Source: an uncultured Cryomorphaceae bacterium
GTDB lineage: Bacteria > Bacteroidota > Bacteroidia > Flavobacteriales > Schleiferiaceae
DNA: 37,821 nt
Direction of reading: 5' to 3'
Assembly: GCA_913043005.1 (NCBI GenBank)
Contig: CAJWKU010000017.1
Span: forward strand, 1 to 37,821
The translations under genes were made by a program, and so were the position numbers. How positions within the stretch are numbered: the stretch's first letter is position 1; every line of letters begins with the position of its first letter. The notes beneath the pieces are model-generated. The model saw only the letters and a list, made by a program, of their open reading frames with translations, ran no database searches and was not told the DNA's origin. This document shows, one piece after another, positions 9,171 to 17,745 of this stretch.

Positions 9171-9246
9171 TATATTGTTTTTTGAAAATGGCATGGTTAT
9201 TTCTATCTTAAAAGCCTGCACGATGCAGAAAATTATTCTTTAAAAA

Positions 9247-10017
9247 ATGCGTTACATCAAATCTATTCTTCTCCTACTCCTTTTCTCTTCATGCGCAATA
9301 GTGAGGCCTGGTGAGGTTGGAGTAAAACAAACCTTTGGTAAATTGAAAAGAGGTGTCATTGGTCCAGGACTAACAGCTATAAACCCTTTAATAACTCAGT
9401 TAGTTAAGATACCTACAAGAACAGTCAATCAAGAAATAAGGCTAAATCTTCCATCAAAAGAAGGTTTAAACGTAAGGGCCGAAATTTCAATTTTATATCA
9501 CTGTCAACAAGAGAAAACAATTGACATAATAAATGAAGTTGGAGTGAACTTTGAGCAAGTACTAATCTTAAGTACATTTCGATCCGCATCTGCGGACGTC
9601 TGCGCAAAGTTTTTTGCAAAGGATATGCACTCTGGGCAAAGAGCTTTCATAGAAAAAGAAATAAAAGAGCAAATGGGTAAATTATTAGAAAACCGTGGGT
9701 TTGTTATAGAGGCTGTTTTATTAAAAAGTATAACCCTTCCCACTGGACTTTATGCAGCGATTGAATCTAAACTAAGGGCTGAACAAGAAGCACAACAAAT
9801 GGTATTTGTATTGCAACGTGAAGAGAAAGAAGCTGAGAGGAAAAGAATTGAAGCCAAAGGAATCAGAGATGCCCAAAAAATAATAAAAGAAGGAATAACT
9901 GATGATAATATAGAATGGCGAAGTCTAGAGGTTTTGAAGGAACTTGCCTCTTCACCTAATGCTAAACTTATAATCACAGATGGCAAGACTCCTGTTCTAA
10001 TTAATAGTGATAAATAA
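9247..10017 (+). CDS. SPFH/Band 7 (prohibitin-like) lipoprotein
   Basis: SPFH proteins form large membrane-anchored oligomers that organise membrane domains and protease complexes. The N-terminus is a short hydrophobic helix ending FSSC (Cys16), a probable lipobox. The SPFH core follows (about 17-185) with VRPGEVGVKQTFGKLKRGVIGPGL, IPTRTVNQEI and ITLPTGLYAAIESKLRAEQEA. Then comes an Ala/Glu/Lys/Arg-rich helix (about 180-215) expected to form a coiled coil, and a short C-terminal tail. The 256-residue length suits prohibitin-type members. A lipoprotein anchor instead of a transmembrane helix would place it in the periplasm or outer membrane. It is probably monocistronic and converges on glmS with a 46-bp gap lacking a strong hairpin. 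The specific substrate is unknown. Confidence 0.88.
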   Translation: MRYIKSILLLLLFSSCAIVRPGEVGVKQTFGKLKRGVIGPGLTAINPLITQLVKIPTRTVNQEIRLNLPSKEGLNVRAEISILYHCQQEKTIDIINEVGVNFEQVLILSTFRSASADVCAKFFAKDMHSGQRAFIEKEIKEQMGKLLENRGFVIEAVLLKSITLPTGLYAAIESKLRAEQEAQQMVFVLQREEKEAERKRIEAKGIRDAQKIIKEGITDDNIEWRSLEVLKELASSPNAKLIITDGKTPVLINSDK

Positions 10018-10063
10018 GCCAATTAAATAAGTCTTAAGGGGTAAGGATAACCGGTTGTTTCTG

Positions 10064-11902
10064 CTACTCCACTGTTACTGACTTAGCCAAATTTCTTGGT
10101 TGATCAACATTACATTCTCTTTGAACAGCTACATGATAACTTAAAAGTTGTAAAGGAATTGTTGTCAATAAAGGAGTAAGGCAATCTAATGTCTCTGGAA
10201 TCTCGATAACAGCATCTGAAAGGGCTTTCACTTCACTTTCTCCATAACTTGTCACGGAAATGACGGCTCCTTTCCTTGCTTTCACTTCTTGAATGTTAGA
10301 AACAATTTTTTCATACATACCACCTCTTGGAGCCACTATTATAACAGGCATGTTATCATCAATAAGAGCAATAGGGCCATGCTTCATCTCTGCGGCCGGG
10401 TATCCTTCTGCATGTATATAACTGATTTCCTTTAGCTTTAATGCTCCTTCCAATGCTACTGGAAAGTTGAAGCCCCTTCCTAAAAACAATGCGTTATTAG
10501 ATTTATTTAACAATTTTGCGATAGATTGTACCTTATCGTCAAGTTCAAGCATTGATTCAATTTTCTTCGGAATTAATTTAATTTCTTTCGCAATTTCCTT
10601 AAACCTGCTCTTGCTCAAATTATCATTGCTTCTACCCAAATAAAGAGCAATCATTGTCAAAACAGTAACTTGAGCAGTAAATGCTTTTGTTGATGCGACT
10701 CCGATTTCTGGACCTGCATGTGTAAAGGCTCCCGCGCTAGATTCACGGGCAATAGATGAGCCAACTACATTACAGATTCCAAACACACATGCGCCTGCTG
10801 CTTTTGCCATTTTAATCGCAGCAAGAGTATCTGCTGTTTCTCCAGATTGGGATATTGCGATAACAATATCATCCGATTTGATTATTGGATTACGATACCT
10901 GAACTCAGAAGCATATTCTACTTCTACTGGAATTCTAGATAAATCTTCAATTATATATTCCCCAACTAAACCCGCATGCCATGATGTTCCACAACCAATT
11001 ATCAATATCCTATTCGCTTTTTCTAATTTATCCGAAATTGCATCTAGACCTGCCATTCTGATTTGAGCATTATTTTCAAAAAGTCTACCACGAATAGTAT
11101 TCAAAATAGAAGTGGGCTGCTCAAATATTTCTTTTAACATAAAATGGTCATACCCTCCCTTTTCGATACTATCTAAGTCCATCTTTAATCGATGAATCAC
11201 TGCATCTACTGGTTGGTCTGATTCAATAGTTCTTATCGACACGCCAGTAGTTGAGATGATAGCCATTTCTCCATCTTCTAAGTAAATAACCTTTTTTGTT
11301 AAGTCAATAAACGGTGTTGCATCTGATCCAATAAAAAACTCACCACTGCCAAGACCTAGGACCAAAGGTGAACCTAGCCTTGCGGAAACCATGAAATCCG
11401 GTTCTTTTTTTGAGATGACTGCAATAGCATAAGCACCTACTACTTCTCTTAATGCAAGTCTGACTGCTTGATCTAGTGTGACTTTCTCCTCTTTCTGAAC
11501 ATATTCGATAAAATTTATAAGAATTTCTGTATCCGTATCACTTTTAAAAGTATAATTCCTGTCGAGCAAAAACTGTTTCAAAGAATCACAATTTTCTATA
11601 ATTCCATTATGAACTATGACTAAATCTCCATTATTAGATATGTGAGGATGCGCATTAACATCATTAGGTTCGCCATGGGTAGCCCATCTTGTATGACCAA
11701 TACCTAGCTTAGCCGATTTAATTTTCCCACCAGTAAGGTTTTCGAGCTCCTGGACCTTCCCTTTGCATTTATAAATTTCTAAATCACCGTTATATAATGC
11801 GATCCCAGAGGAATCATAGCCTCGATATTCTAATCTTTTTAGGCCATTAATTAAAACTGGAAAAGCGTCTTTTTTCCCCATGTATCCAACGATTCCGCAC
11901 AT
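10064..11902 (-). CDS. glmS: Glutamine--fructose-6-phosphate aminotransferase (isomerising)
   Basis: GlmS makes glucosamine-6-phosphate from fructose-6-phosphate and glutamine, the entry step to UDP-GlcNAc, peptidoglycan and LPS. The protein begins MCGIVGY, so Cys2 becomes the N-terminal nucleophile of the class II glutaminase domain (about 1-240, with GHTRWATHGEPND and HNGIIEN). Two SIS isomerase domains follow (about 280-610) with GCGTSWHAG, SQSGETADT, ASTKAFTAQ and the C-terminal motif QPRNLAKSVTVE. The 612 residues match the usual length. It lies 15 bp after the DUF4270 gene and is probably the last gene of that minus-strand operon. No glmS ribozyme-like leader fits in the short gap. Confidence 0.98.
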   Translation of the reverse strand: MCGIVGYMGKKDAFPVLINGLKRLEYRGYDSSGIALYNGDLEIYKCKGKVQELENLTGGKIKSAKLGIGHTRWATHGEPNDVNAHPHISNNGDLVIVHNGIIENCDSLKQFLLDRNYTFKSDTDTEILINFIEYVQKEEKVTLDQAVRLALREVVGAYAIAVISKKEPDFMVSARLGSPLVLGLGSGEFFIGSDATPFIDLTKKVIYLEDGEMAIISTTGVSIRTIESDQPVDAVIHRLKMDLDSIEKGGYDHFMLKEIFEQPTSILNTIRGRLFENNAQIRMAGLDAISDKLEKANRILIIGCGTSWHAGLVGEYIIEDLSRIPVEVEYASEFRYRNPIIKSDDIVIAISQSGETADTLAAIKMAKAAGACVFGICNVVGSSIARESSAGAFTHAGPEIGVASTKAFTAQVTVLTMIALYLGRSNDNLSKSRFKEIAKEIKLIPKKIESMLELDDKVQSIAKLLNKSNNALFLGRGFNFPVALEGALKLKEISYIHAEGYPAAEMKHGPIALIDDNMPVIIVAPRGGMYEKIVSNIQEVKARKGAVISVTSYGESEVKALSDAVIEIPETLDCLTPLLTTIPLQLLSYHVAVQRECNVDQPRNLAKSVTVE

Positions 11903-11917
11903 AATATTTAAAATTTA

Positions 11918-13243
11918 TTATTCCTGTTTTGATAAATAGAGTTTCAAACTCATTGGCTCTACAGGGTCAAGGTTCCCATTTAAAACAGCACGGCTTGCCG
12001 TAGATGACATTCCATCAGGAACCAATAAAATTCTTCCTTCCGTCGAATCACTTCCATTTAAAATTTGTTGAACAAACTTTGTTATCTCAAGAGTGTAGGA
12101 ATGGTCGCGCAGAACAGATTGAATATTCAAGTTCCCGCCAGTTGAAAAATCTAGATATTCTTGCATCAGGATTCGATCGTTTCCTGAAACCATAAAGGCA
12201 TTAAGTTTCGTTGGAGGAAAGTATTCAAGAGATGAACCTTCCCTAATTGGGATTTTTAATTCTGCATGATTAACAAAATAATTTGAATCTTTTAAATAGT
12301 TGATGTTCTTCAAATTTACGGACGTAACCGCACCACCCATGGCCTGAACGTATGAAGTCAACTCTCCATTTACCGTATCCTGATTATCAAAGTTGAAAAG
12401 TGAATTTGTTTTATCGAAATCAAACATATTCACACTGTTTACTCCGTATACATTATTGATACCCCTCCAAGAAAGTAGATCAAAATAATTATATCCAGGC
12501 CCTATTGTGTCAGTCCTCAAACTGTCATTTGTGAAATATATTCTTATTCGAAAATCACTATCCGCTGGGGAAAATTGATAAATAGCTTTGTTGTTTGCAT
12601 GCCCGGTTATTTGGATTCCTTTGAAATAATCGGTAAAATATTCATTGGAAGAAAAAGTCAAAGAGTCATCTTTGGAAGCCTCAATTATATTGGATTGCAA
12701 AAAAGCCGTATTTATTTTTAAAAACATCACCTGATTAGGGCTCACCATGCCTGTCCGTTTTGACGGTCGACTCGGATTGGGTTTTAATATTGTATCGCAA
12801 AGCACCGTTGAGCTCGAGAATTGACTTGTAGCGTAATACAAATCATCTATATCTATACCCTCGTCAAGATGAGATATTTTAATTCCAAAATCCGCTGCAG
12901 TATCGCCATACCATCCCGCAAAAGGTAGCGATATAAATGCAGAATCTACAACTACATTACTATCTCCAAAGTCTGGACTAACGGAACCAAGGACAAGCTC
13001 AGTGATAAATTTTGAGGATGACATTCCAAATACAGGGTCATCATAATTTCCAACCATTAAAAATGTAGGATTTAAGGTTACAAGAGAGTCAAAACGTTCT
13101 GTAGTACTTATAACCCCGATTGTATCAAAATAATCTATATCAAAGCCATCACCCTCAACAAAATCTATAGCTACTGATCCAGAGTTTCGTTCACATGACA
13201 TGAATGGCAGAATAACCAAAGCCAAAATAGAAAAAATGCGCAT
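11918..13243 (-). CDS. DUF4270 family lipoprotein
   Basis: This is an uncharacterised Bacteroidota surface or periplasmic lipoprotein family. From the chosen ATG (441 residues) the N-terminus is a hydrophobic helix ending FMSC with Cys17. The characteristic start of the mature part follows: VEGDGFDIDYFDTIGVISTTERFDSL, then NPTFLMVGNYDDPVFG. The rest is predicted beta-rich with no catalytic motif that I can recognise. A TTG three codons upstream was rejected in favour of the ATG. It sits between the glycogen-synthase-like gene (11 bp away) and glmS (15 bp away), an arrangement common in Flavobacteria. The function is unknown; the glmS linkage hints at envelope polysaccharide biology, which is inference. 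Confidence 0.85.
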   Translation of the reverse strand: MRIFSILALVILPFMSCERNSGSVAIDFVEGDGFDIDYFDTIGVISTTERFDSLVTLNPTFLMVGNYDDPVFGMSSSKFITELVLGSVSPDFGDSNVVVDSAFISLPFAGWYGDTAADFGIKISHLDEGIDIDDLYYATSQFSSSTVLCDTILKPNPSRPSKRTGMVSPNQVMFLKINTAFLQSNIIEASKDDSLTFSSNEYFTDYFKGIQITGHANNKAIYQFSPADSDFRIRIYFTNDSLRTDTIGPGYNYFDLLSWRGINNVYGVNSVNMFDFDKTNSLFNFDNQDTVNGELTSYVQAMGGAVTSVNLKNINYLKDSNYFVNHAELKIPIREGSSLEYFPPTKLNAFMVSGNDRILMQEYLDFSTGGNLNIQSVLRDHSYTLEITKFVQQILNGSDSTEGRILLVPDGMSSTASRAVLNGNLDPVEPMSLKLYLSKQE

Positions 13244-13254
13244 AAAACTCAATC

Positions 13255-14055
13255 TTACTCAAATAATGATTCATAGAATGAATCGAGCTCAGCTGGAGTG
13301 TCAATAAATACTTTACCATCGAGAACTTTTACACCAGCAGATTCTGCAGCATCAATTTGGACCTGAGAGACTTTGTCATTCATTTTTAAAACTGCATCGA
13401 CATGCTTGACCGCACCTGCGAAAAGATTGTCAGATGTCGGTTTCTTAAATTCTTCCATATTCTCAACACCGTCAAACTCCATACCCTTTGTGATTCCTGA
13501 ATCTAACTTCCCATCAAAACTATCTCCAAATAAGCTATAAACTAATTTTGCATCATTAAAATATGGGTCCTCAGAATTAAATTGGCGAAGATATGCCGGC
13601 ATGGCTGTACTCATCCATCCCATAAAATGAATGACATCTGGCTTCCAGCCTAATTTTTTTATAGTTTCAATTACACTCTTACAGAAAAAGAGGGTCCGTT
13701 CACCATTGTCTTTATAAAATTTGTTTTCCTTGTCAACCCAAGTTCCTTTTCGCTTAAAGTAGTCTTCATTGTCTATAAAATAAACTTGAATTCGAGCACC
13801 TGGAATAGATGCGACTTTAATGATTAATGGCTGATCTAAATCATTGATAACCACGTTTATACCACTCAACCGAATTACTTCATGAAGTTGATGACGACGT
13901 TCGTTTATCGAACCAAATCGTGGCATGAAAACACGTATTTCATGACCTTTGTCATTCATTTTTTTAGGGAAAGCCAATCCCGCCTTTGCCAAATCACTAT
14001 CTGGGAAATAGGGTTTTATCTCGTGAGATACATATAAAATTCGTCTTTTTGCCAT
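13255..14055 (-). CDS. Glycogen/starch synthase N-terminal-domain protein (GT5-like, half length)
   Basis: The protein begins MAKRRILYVSHEIKPYFPDS, the N-terminal Rossmann domain of ADP-glucose-dependent glycogen synthases. It continues with GHEIRVFMPRFGSINERRHQLHEV, IQVYFIDNEDYFKRKG and the DVIHFMGWMSTAMPAYL segment. At 266 residues it is about half the length of a true GT-B enzyme and lacks the C-terminal nucleotide-sugar-binding domain, so it is unlikely to be a complete glycogen synthase. This short form is widespread in Bacteroidota next to panC and DUF4270. An ATG ten codons upstream was rejected because a perfect TAnnTTTG promoter box lies between it and the chosen start. It is probably the first gene of an operon with DUF4270 and glmS. 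Confidence 0.87.
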   Translation of the reverse strand: MAKRRILYVSHEIKPYFPDSDLAKAGLAFPKKMNDKGHEIRVFMPRFGSINERRHQLHEVIRLSGINVVINDLDQPLIIKVASIPGARIQVYFIDNEDYFKRKGTWVDKENKFYKDNGERTLFFCKSVIETIKKLGWKPDVIHFMGWMSTAMPAYLRQFNSEDPYFNDAKLVYSLFGDSFDGKLDSGITKGMEFDGVENMEEFKKPTSDNLFAGAVKHVDAVLKMNDKVSQVQIDAAESAGVKVLDGKVFIDTPAELDSFYESLFE

Positions 14056-14060
14056 CGATG

Positions 14061-14068
14061 CAAAGGTA
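14061..14068 (-). promoter_or_regulatory. Candidate -7 box almost touching the start codon (near-leaderless)
   Basis: The minus strand reads TACCTTTG, followed by GCATCG and then ATG within 6 nt. It matches TAnnTTTG exactly and implies a leaderless or almost leaderless transcript for the glycogen-synthase-like gene. It also decides the start codon, because the upstream ATG would lie before the promoter. Confidence 0.5.
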
Positions 14069-14135
14069 CGAAATTTATCTTTCACCCTGATTTAATGGGA
14101 GCTTAGTTATAGTTTAGCCACAAATTATGAGATAA

Positions 14136-14999
14136 GTGAAAATTATTAATAGTATCGATTCCTATTCTTCCTTTAAAAAGAGCGTATTAAAAGGAAAGAA
14201 GATAGGCTTAATCCCCACCATGGGGGCCCTCCACGCTGGACATGCATCTCTTATCAAGCGAGCTCAAAAAGAATGTGAACATGTTATTGTAAGTATTTTT
14301 GTGAATCCAATTCAATTTAATCATTATAAAGATTTTGAGAATTACCCTTCAGATAATAAAGGTGATATCTCCTTTTTAGAAAGTCTCAATGTCTCGTTAT
14401 TATTTAATCCATCTGGAAAAGTTGTATATCCAGATGGACCCAAAATAAAAAACTATAATCTTGATAACCTCGATACTAAACTGGAAGGTTTATTACGCCC
14501 TGGGCACTTTCAAGGAGTCGCCACAGTCATTGATCGGTTGTTTGATATTTTAAAGCCTGATAGGGCGTATTTTGGATTAAAGGATTACCAGCAAGTCCAG
14601 GTTATAAAAAAATTAGCATCAATTCGTGCAGAGTGTCCTGAAATTATAGGATGCCCCATTATAAGAGAAGATAACGGGCTAGCCATGAGTTCGAGAAATT
14701 CCAGGCTCAATACAAAACAGAAAAAAGCCGCATCTTCAATTTTTCGTGCATTGAAATTTGCTGAAAAAGAAATTCGCATATTTCCTGTCCCACCAGAAGC
14801 GCTCAAGAGAGAAATGAAAGCGATTATTCACTCTAGCGGAGAGCTAAGAGTAGAGAAAATATTGTTTGCGTTTTCTAATAGTCTAGACTTAATAAATGAT
14901 CCAAATTCACCATTAGACCATTACAACGAAAGCGTACAGTGTTTTATTTCCGCATTTGCAGGAGAAGTTCGTTTGATTGATAATTACTGCGTTTCTTAA
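14136..14999 (+). CDS. panC: Pantothenate synthetase
   Basis: PanC joins pantoate and beta-alanine using ATP to make pantothenate, the precursor of coenzyme A. The nucleotidyltransferase signature [13 protein letters not shown] is at residues 27-39. [29 protein letters not shown] and the MSSRNSRL loop follow, all typical of PanC. At 287 residues it has the usual length. The start is GTG; the nearest upstream ATG is followed at once by a stop, so GTG is the only sensible choice. panD follows after 44 bp and supplies beta-alanine, so the two genes form a pathway unit. It is divergent from the glycogen-synthase-like gene. Confidence 0.96.
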   Translation: MKIINSIDSYSSFKKSVLKGKKIGLIPTMGALHAGHASLIKRAQKECEHVIVSIFVNPIQFNHYKDFENYPSDNKGDISFLESLNVSLLFNPSGKVVYPDGPKIKNYNLDNLDTKLEGLLRPGHFQGVATVIDRLFDILKPDRAYFGLKDYQQVQVIKKLASIRAECPEIIGCPIIREDNGLAMSSRNSRLNTKQKKAASSIFRALKFAEKEIRIFPVPPEALKREMKAIIHSSGELRVEKILFAFSNSLDLINDPNSPLDHYNESVQCFISAFAGEVRLIDNYCVS

Positions 15000-15027
15000 A
15001 AAATAATAATTCTTCAAGTTCAACCGT

Positions 15028-15035
15028 TACTTTTG
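15028..15035 (+). promoter_or_regulatory. Candidate -7 box directly upstream of panD
   Basis: TACTTTTG matches TAnnTTTG and lies 8 nt before the panD ATG. It suggests a panD promoter inside the panC-panD gap, giving a very short leader. No good -33 box is visible, so the motif could be fortuitous in AT-rich sequence. Confidence 0.35.
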
Positions 15036-15043
15036 TTTCCAAT

Positions 15044-15394
15044 ATGACTATCGACGTGCTTTTCAGCAAAATCCATAGAGTAACCGTTACAGGTGCTGAA
15101 CTTAATTATATTGGTTCGATAACTGTAGATAGCGTCCTTCTCAAGGCTGCTAAATTAATAGATGGCCAAAAAGTAAGTATCGTAAATATCAATAATGGTG
15201 AAAGATTTGATACATATATAATCCCTGGTAAAGAAAACTCGGGAGAAATCAAACTAAACGGTCCAGCAGCTAGACTAGCAGAAAAAGGGGATGTGATAAT
15301 CATAATTTCTTATGCAGCGATGACTCCAGAAGAAGCTAAAAAACATGAGCCAACCATTGTCTTTCCCGATGAAAACACCAATAGATTAAATTAA
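15044..15394 (+). CDS. panD: Aspartate 1-decarboxylase (pyruvoyl enzyme)
   Basis: PanD decarboxylates aspartate to beta-alanine, which PanC then uses. It is made as a proenzyme that cleaves itself between Gly24 and Ser25 in the motif YIGSITVD, turning Ser25 into the pyruvoyl cofactor. Lys9 and His11 in [10 protein letters not shown], Tyr22, and the NGPAARL segment near residue 73 are all family hallmarks. The 116 residues match the family length. The gene follows panC, and the YbhN-like gene begins 1 bp after its stop. Confidence 0.97.
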   Translation: MTIDVLFSKIHRVTVTGAELNYIGSITVDSVLLKAAKLIDGQKVSIVNINNGERFDTYIIPGKENSGEIKLNGPAARLAEKGDVIIIISYAAMTPEEAKKHEPTIVFPDENTNRLN

Positions 15395-15395
15395 T

Positions 15396-16403
15396 ATGTT
15401 TAAGTTCAAAATTCCCGCTTGGTTAAGAACATTGAGCTTTATTTTTTTAGCATCGATTTTGATCTATTTCGCATTTCGAAGTGTTAACCTGAACGAGGTT
15501 TGGATATATGCCAAAAAAGCCAATTGGGGTTATGTAGCTATTAGCTTTTTAATAGGTTATGCTGCAGTTATATCAAGAGGTAACAGATGGACTCTTGTTT
15601 TAGATGGTTTAAATAAATCTGTTCCTCGTTGGAATGCAATTCACGCTACTGCGTTTGGCTACTTGATGAATCAAGTATTACCAAGAGCTGGAGAAGTTGC
15701 CCGAGCTACCGCGCTCAATCGATCCGATAAGATTCCTGTAAATATTTTGATTGGAACCATAATTATTGAGAGAACTATTGACTTATTAATGATGGGGATA
15801 TTAAGTGGGGTCACATTTATTCTTTCCAGCGGAGAAATTCAACGATTTCTTTCAATTACAGACTCAGGTATTTCTGATGATGCTCAATCTTCGAATAACT
15901 ACTTAAAGATCACCCTTATGGGTTCAGTAATTTTGATTTTCATATTGTTATTTTACTTGAAAAAAGATAAACCAAATCTTTTCTTTAATTGGATCAAAAA
16001 TTTTATTTCCGGAATGATAGATGGAATTAAATCTGTCGGAAAATTAGAAAGCAAAACAAAGTTCTGGCAACACACAATCTTTATTTGGGCTTGTTACTTC
16101 TTAATGATCTATCTCTGTTTTTTTGCTTTTCCATTTACTGAAAACTTATCCATTGTTCAAGGGTTGTTTGTCATGACTGCGGCGGCTATCGGTTACTTGG
16201 TGCCCGTTCCAGGAGGGGTTGGCGCTTATCATTACTTAGTGGCTATGGCCCTTGTAGTTCTGGGGAGAAGCTATGAACAAGGGCTTGCTTTTGCTACCGT
16301 TGTGCATGCAACTCAAACTTTAATGATGGTAAGTACTGGGATTGTTGGATTCTTCGCTTTAACTTCGAAAAAAGTGAAATCTCGTTCAAATGGCAGCGAT
16401 TAA
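15396..16403 (+). CDS. YbhN/AglD-type integral membrane protein (lysylphosphatidylglycerol synthase TM / flippase-like family)
   Basis: This 335-residue protein has about seven to eight hydrophobic segments, starting with one at about 9-27 (LRTLSFIFLASILIYFAF). It carries family features such as RGNRWTLVLDGL, FGYLMNQVLPRAGEVARA and the late PVPGGVGAYHYL motif. It corresponds to the membrane part of MprF/LPG synthases (UPF0104), without the soluble aminoacyl-transferase domain. The family is thought to move or modify lipids, but the substrate here cannot be told. The start is 1 bp after panD, and the 3' end overlaps radA by 14 bp, so it is probably cotranscribed with both. Confidence 0.85.
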   Translation: MFKFKIPAWLRTLSFIFLASILIYFAFRSVNLNEVWIYAKKANWGYVAISFLIGYAAVISRGNRWTLVLDGLNKSVPRWNAIHATAFGYLMNQVLPRAGEVARATALNRSDKIPVNILIGTIIIERTIDLLMMGILSGVTFILSSGEIQRFLSITDSGISDDAQSSNNYLKITLMGSVILIFILLFYLKKDKPNLFFNWIKNFISGMIDGIKSVGKLESKTKFWQHTIFIWACYFLMIYLCFFAFPFTENLSIVQGLFVMTAAAIGYLVPVPGGVGAYHYLVAMALVVLGRSYEQGLAFATVVHATQTLMMVSTGIVGFFALTSKKVKSRSNGSD

Positions 16404-17742
16404 AAAAGCCTGGTTTTGTCAATCTTGTGGTTCTCAGCACCCCCAATGGCTTGGGCAATGCAAATCTTGTAATCAATGGAATACTCTCGTTGAAGAAATT
16501 TTAGAAAAAACATCTAAAGAACCGACCCCATGGTCAAGCAACACTAAAAACACTCCAATAGCAATTTCACAAATAGATAGCCTAAAAGTAAACCGAAATA
16601 CAACTGGAGACATTGAGTTTGATCGGGTCCTTGGCGGTGGAATAGTCCCAGGAAGTCTATGTCTGTTGGGAGGAGAGCCAGGTATTGGAAAGTCGACTTT
16701 ACTTCTCCAAATAGCAATTAAAAAAGGTAAAAATGTACTTTATGTTAGTGGTGAAGAAAGTCTTCAACAGATAAAAATGAGGGCCGAACGAATTGGTATA
16801 GAAGATGATAAATGCCATGTTTTAGCTGAGGTCTCAACAACAAAAATATTAGAAGCTGCAGAAAAAGTATCTCCTGATTTATTAATAATTGATTCCATCC
16901 AAACAGCGCATACACCTAACCTCGACTCTGCAGCAGGCTCTGTTTCTCAGATCAAAGAAGCTACATCGGAGTTCTTACGATACTCAAAATCAAGACATGT
17001 TCCAGTCATACTTGTTGGCCATATAACTAAAGATGGAGGTCTCGCTGGGCCAAAAATATTAGAGCATATGGTTGATGTGGTGCTTCAATTTGAAGGCGAC
17101 CGGCATCACTTATATAGAATTCTTCGTTCTTTGAAAAATCGTTTTGGCAGCACTCAAGAGCTAGGAGTCTATCAAATGAATAATAAAGGGCTCAATGGAA
17201 TTACAAACCCAGGTGGTGTGTTATTGAGCCAAAGAGAAGAGGGAAGAAGTGGTTCAGCAATAGGAATTGCTTGCGAGGGTACACAGCCATTACTTGTCGA
17301 AGTTCAAGCCCTTGTTAGTCCCGCTGTTTACGGGACTCCGCAAAGATCTTGTACGGGATTTGACACTAGAAGGTTGAATATGCTTCTAGCAGTTCTAGAA
17401 AAACGATGTGGCTTCCGATTAGGGTCAAAAGATGTGTTTTTAAATATTACTGGAGGGATGCGTATTGAAGACCCAGCTCTGGATCTAGCTGTATGTGCTG
17501 CGATTTTATCAAGTAATTCTGACATACCAATTCCCCAAGGAATGGCATTTGCTGGAGAGGTTGGTTTAAATGGTGAAATTCGGCCCGTTAATAGGATAGA
17601 ACAAAGAATAAGAGAAGGCAAAAAAATCGGTTTTGAAACGATTTTTTATGCTGAGCAATCAGATTCAAAAAACCATTCTCCTGCTAAAAACTGTATCACG
17701 ATTAAAATAATGGAACAGTTAGTTACATCTCTTTTTGGATAA
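16390..17742 (+). CDS. radA: DNA repair/branch-migration ATPase RadA (Sms)
   Basis: RadA is a RecA-like hexameric helicase that extends recombination intermediates in homologous recombination and repair. An N-terminal zinc finger uses Cys10, Cys13, Cys24 and Cys27. Walker A is GEPGIGKST at 95-103, and the RadA-specific KNRFG motif is at 249-253. The C-terminal third is a Lon-protease-like domain (GGMRIEDPALDLAV, FAGEVGLNGEIRPV). At 450 residues it is full length. The ATG lies 14 bp inside the previous gene. The stop is only 3 bp from the end of the convergent OmpA-type gene, leaving no room for a separate terminator. Confidence 0.97.
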   Translation: MAAIKKAWFCQSCGSQHPQWLGQCKSCNQWNTLVEEILEKTSKEPTPWSSNTKNTPIAISQIDSLKVNRNTTGDIEFDRVLGGGIVPGSLCLLGGEPGIGKSTLLLQIAIKKGKNVLYVSGEESLQQIKMRAERIGIEDDKCHVLAEVSTTKILEAAEKVSPDLLIIDSIQTAHTPNLDSAAGSVSQIKEATSEFLRYSKSRHVPVILVGHITKDGGLAGPKILEHMVDVVLQFEGDRHHLYRILRSLKNRFGSTQELGVYQMNNKGLNGITNPGGVLLSQREEGRSGSAIGIACEGTQPLLVEVQALVSPAVYGTPQRSCTGFDTRRLNMLLAVLEKRCGFRLGSKDVFLNITGGMRIEDPALDLAVCAAILSSNSDIPIPQGMAFAGEVGLNGEIRPVNRIEQRIREGKKIGFETIFYAEQSDSKNHSPAKNCITIKIMEQLVTSLFG

Positions 17743-17745
17743 AAA

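Noticed and set aside
8999-9211. 70-codon plus-strand frame across the mannosidase end
   Set aside because: Mostly an out-of-frame reading of the mannosidase gene; it contains no clear missing C-terminal domain, although a frameshift remnant cannot be fully excluded without an alignment.
10018-10063. Possible bidirectional terminator between the SPFH gene and glmS
   Set aside because: Only 4-bp stems and the 8-bp palindrome AACCGGTT are visible, with no T tract in the right place.
14056-14085. Upstream ATG for the glycogen-synthase-like gene
   Set aside because: A perfect TAnnTTTG box lies downstream of it, and the family N-terminus starts at the later Met (MAKRRILYVSHE).
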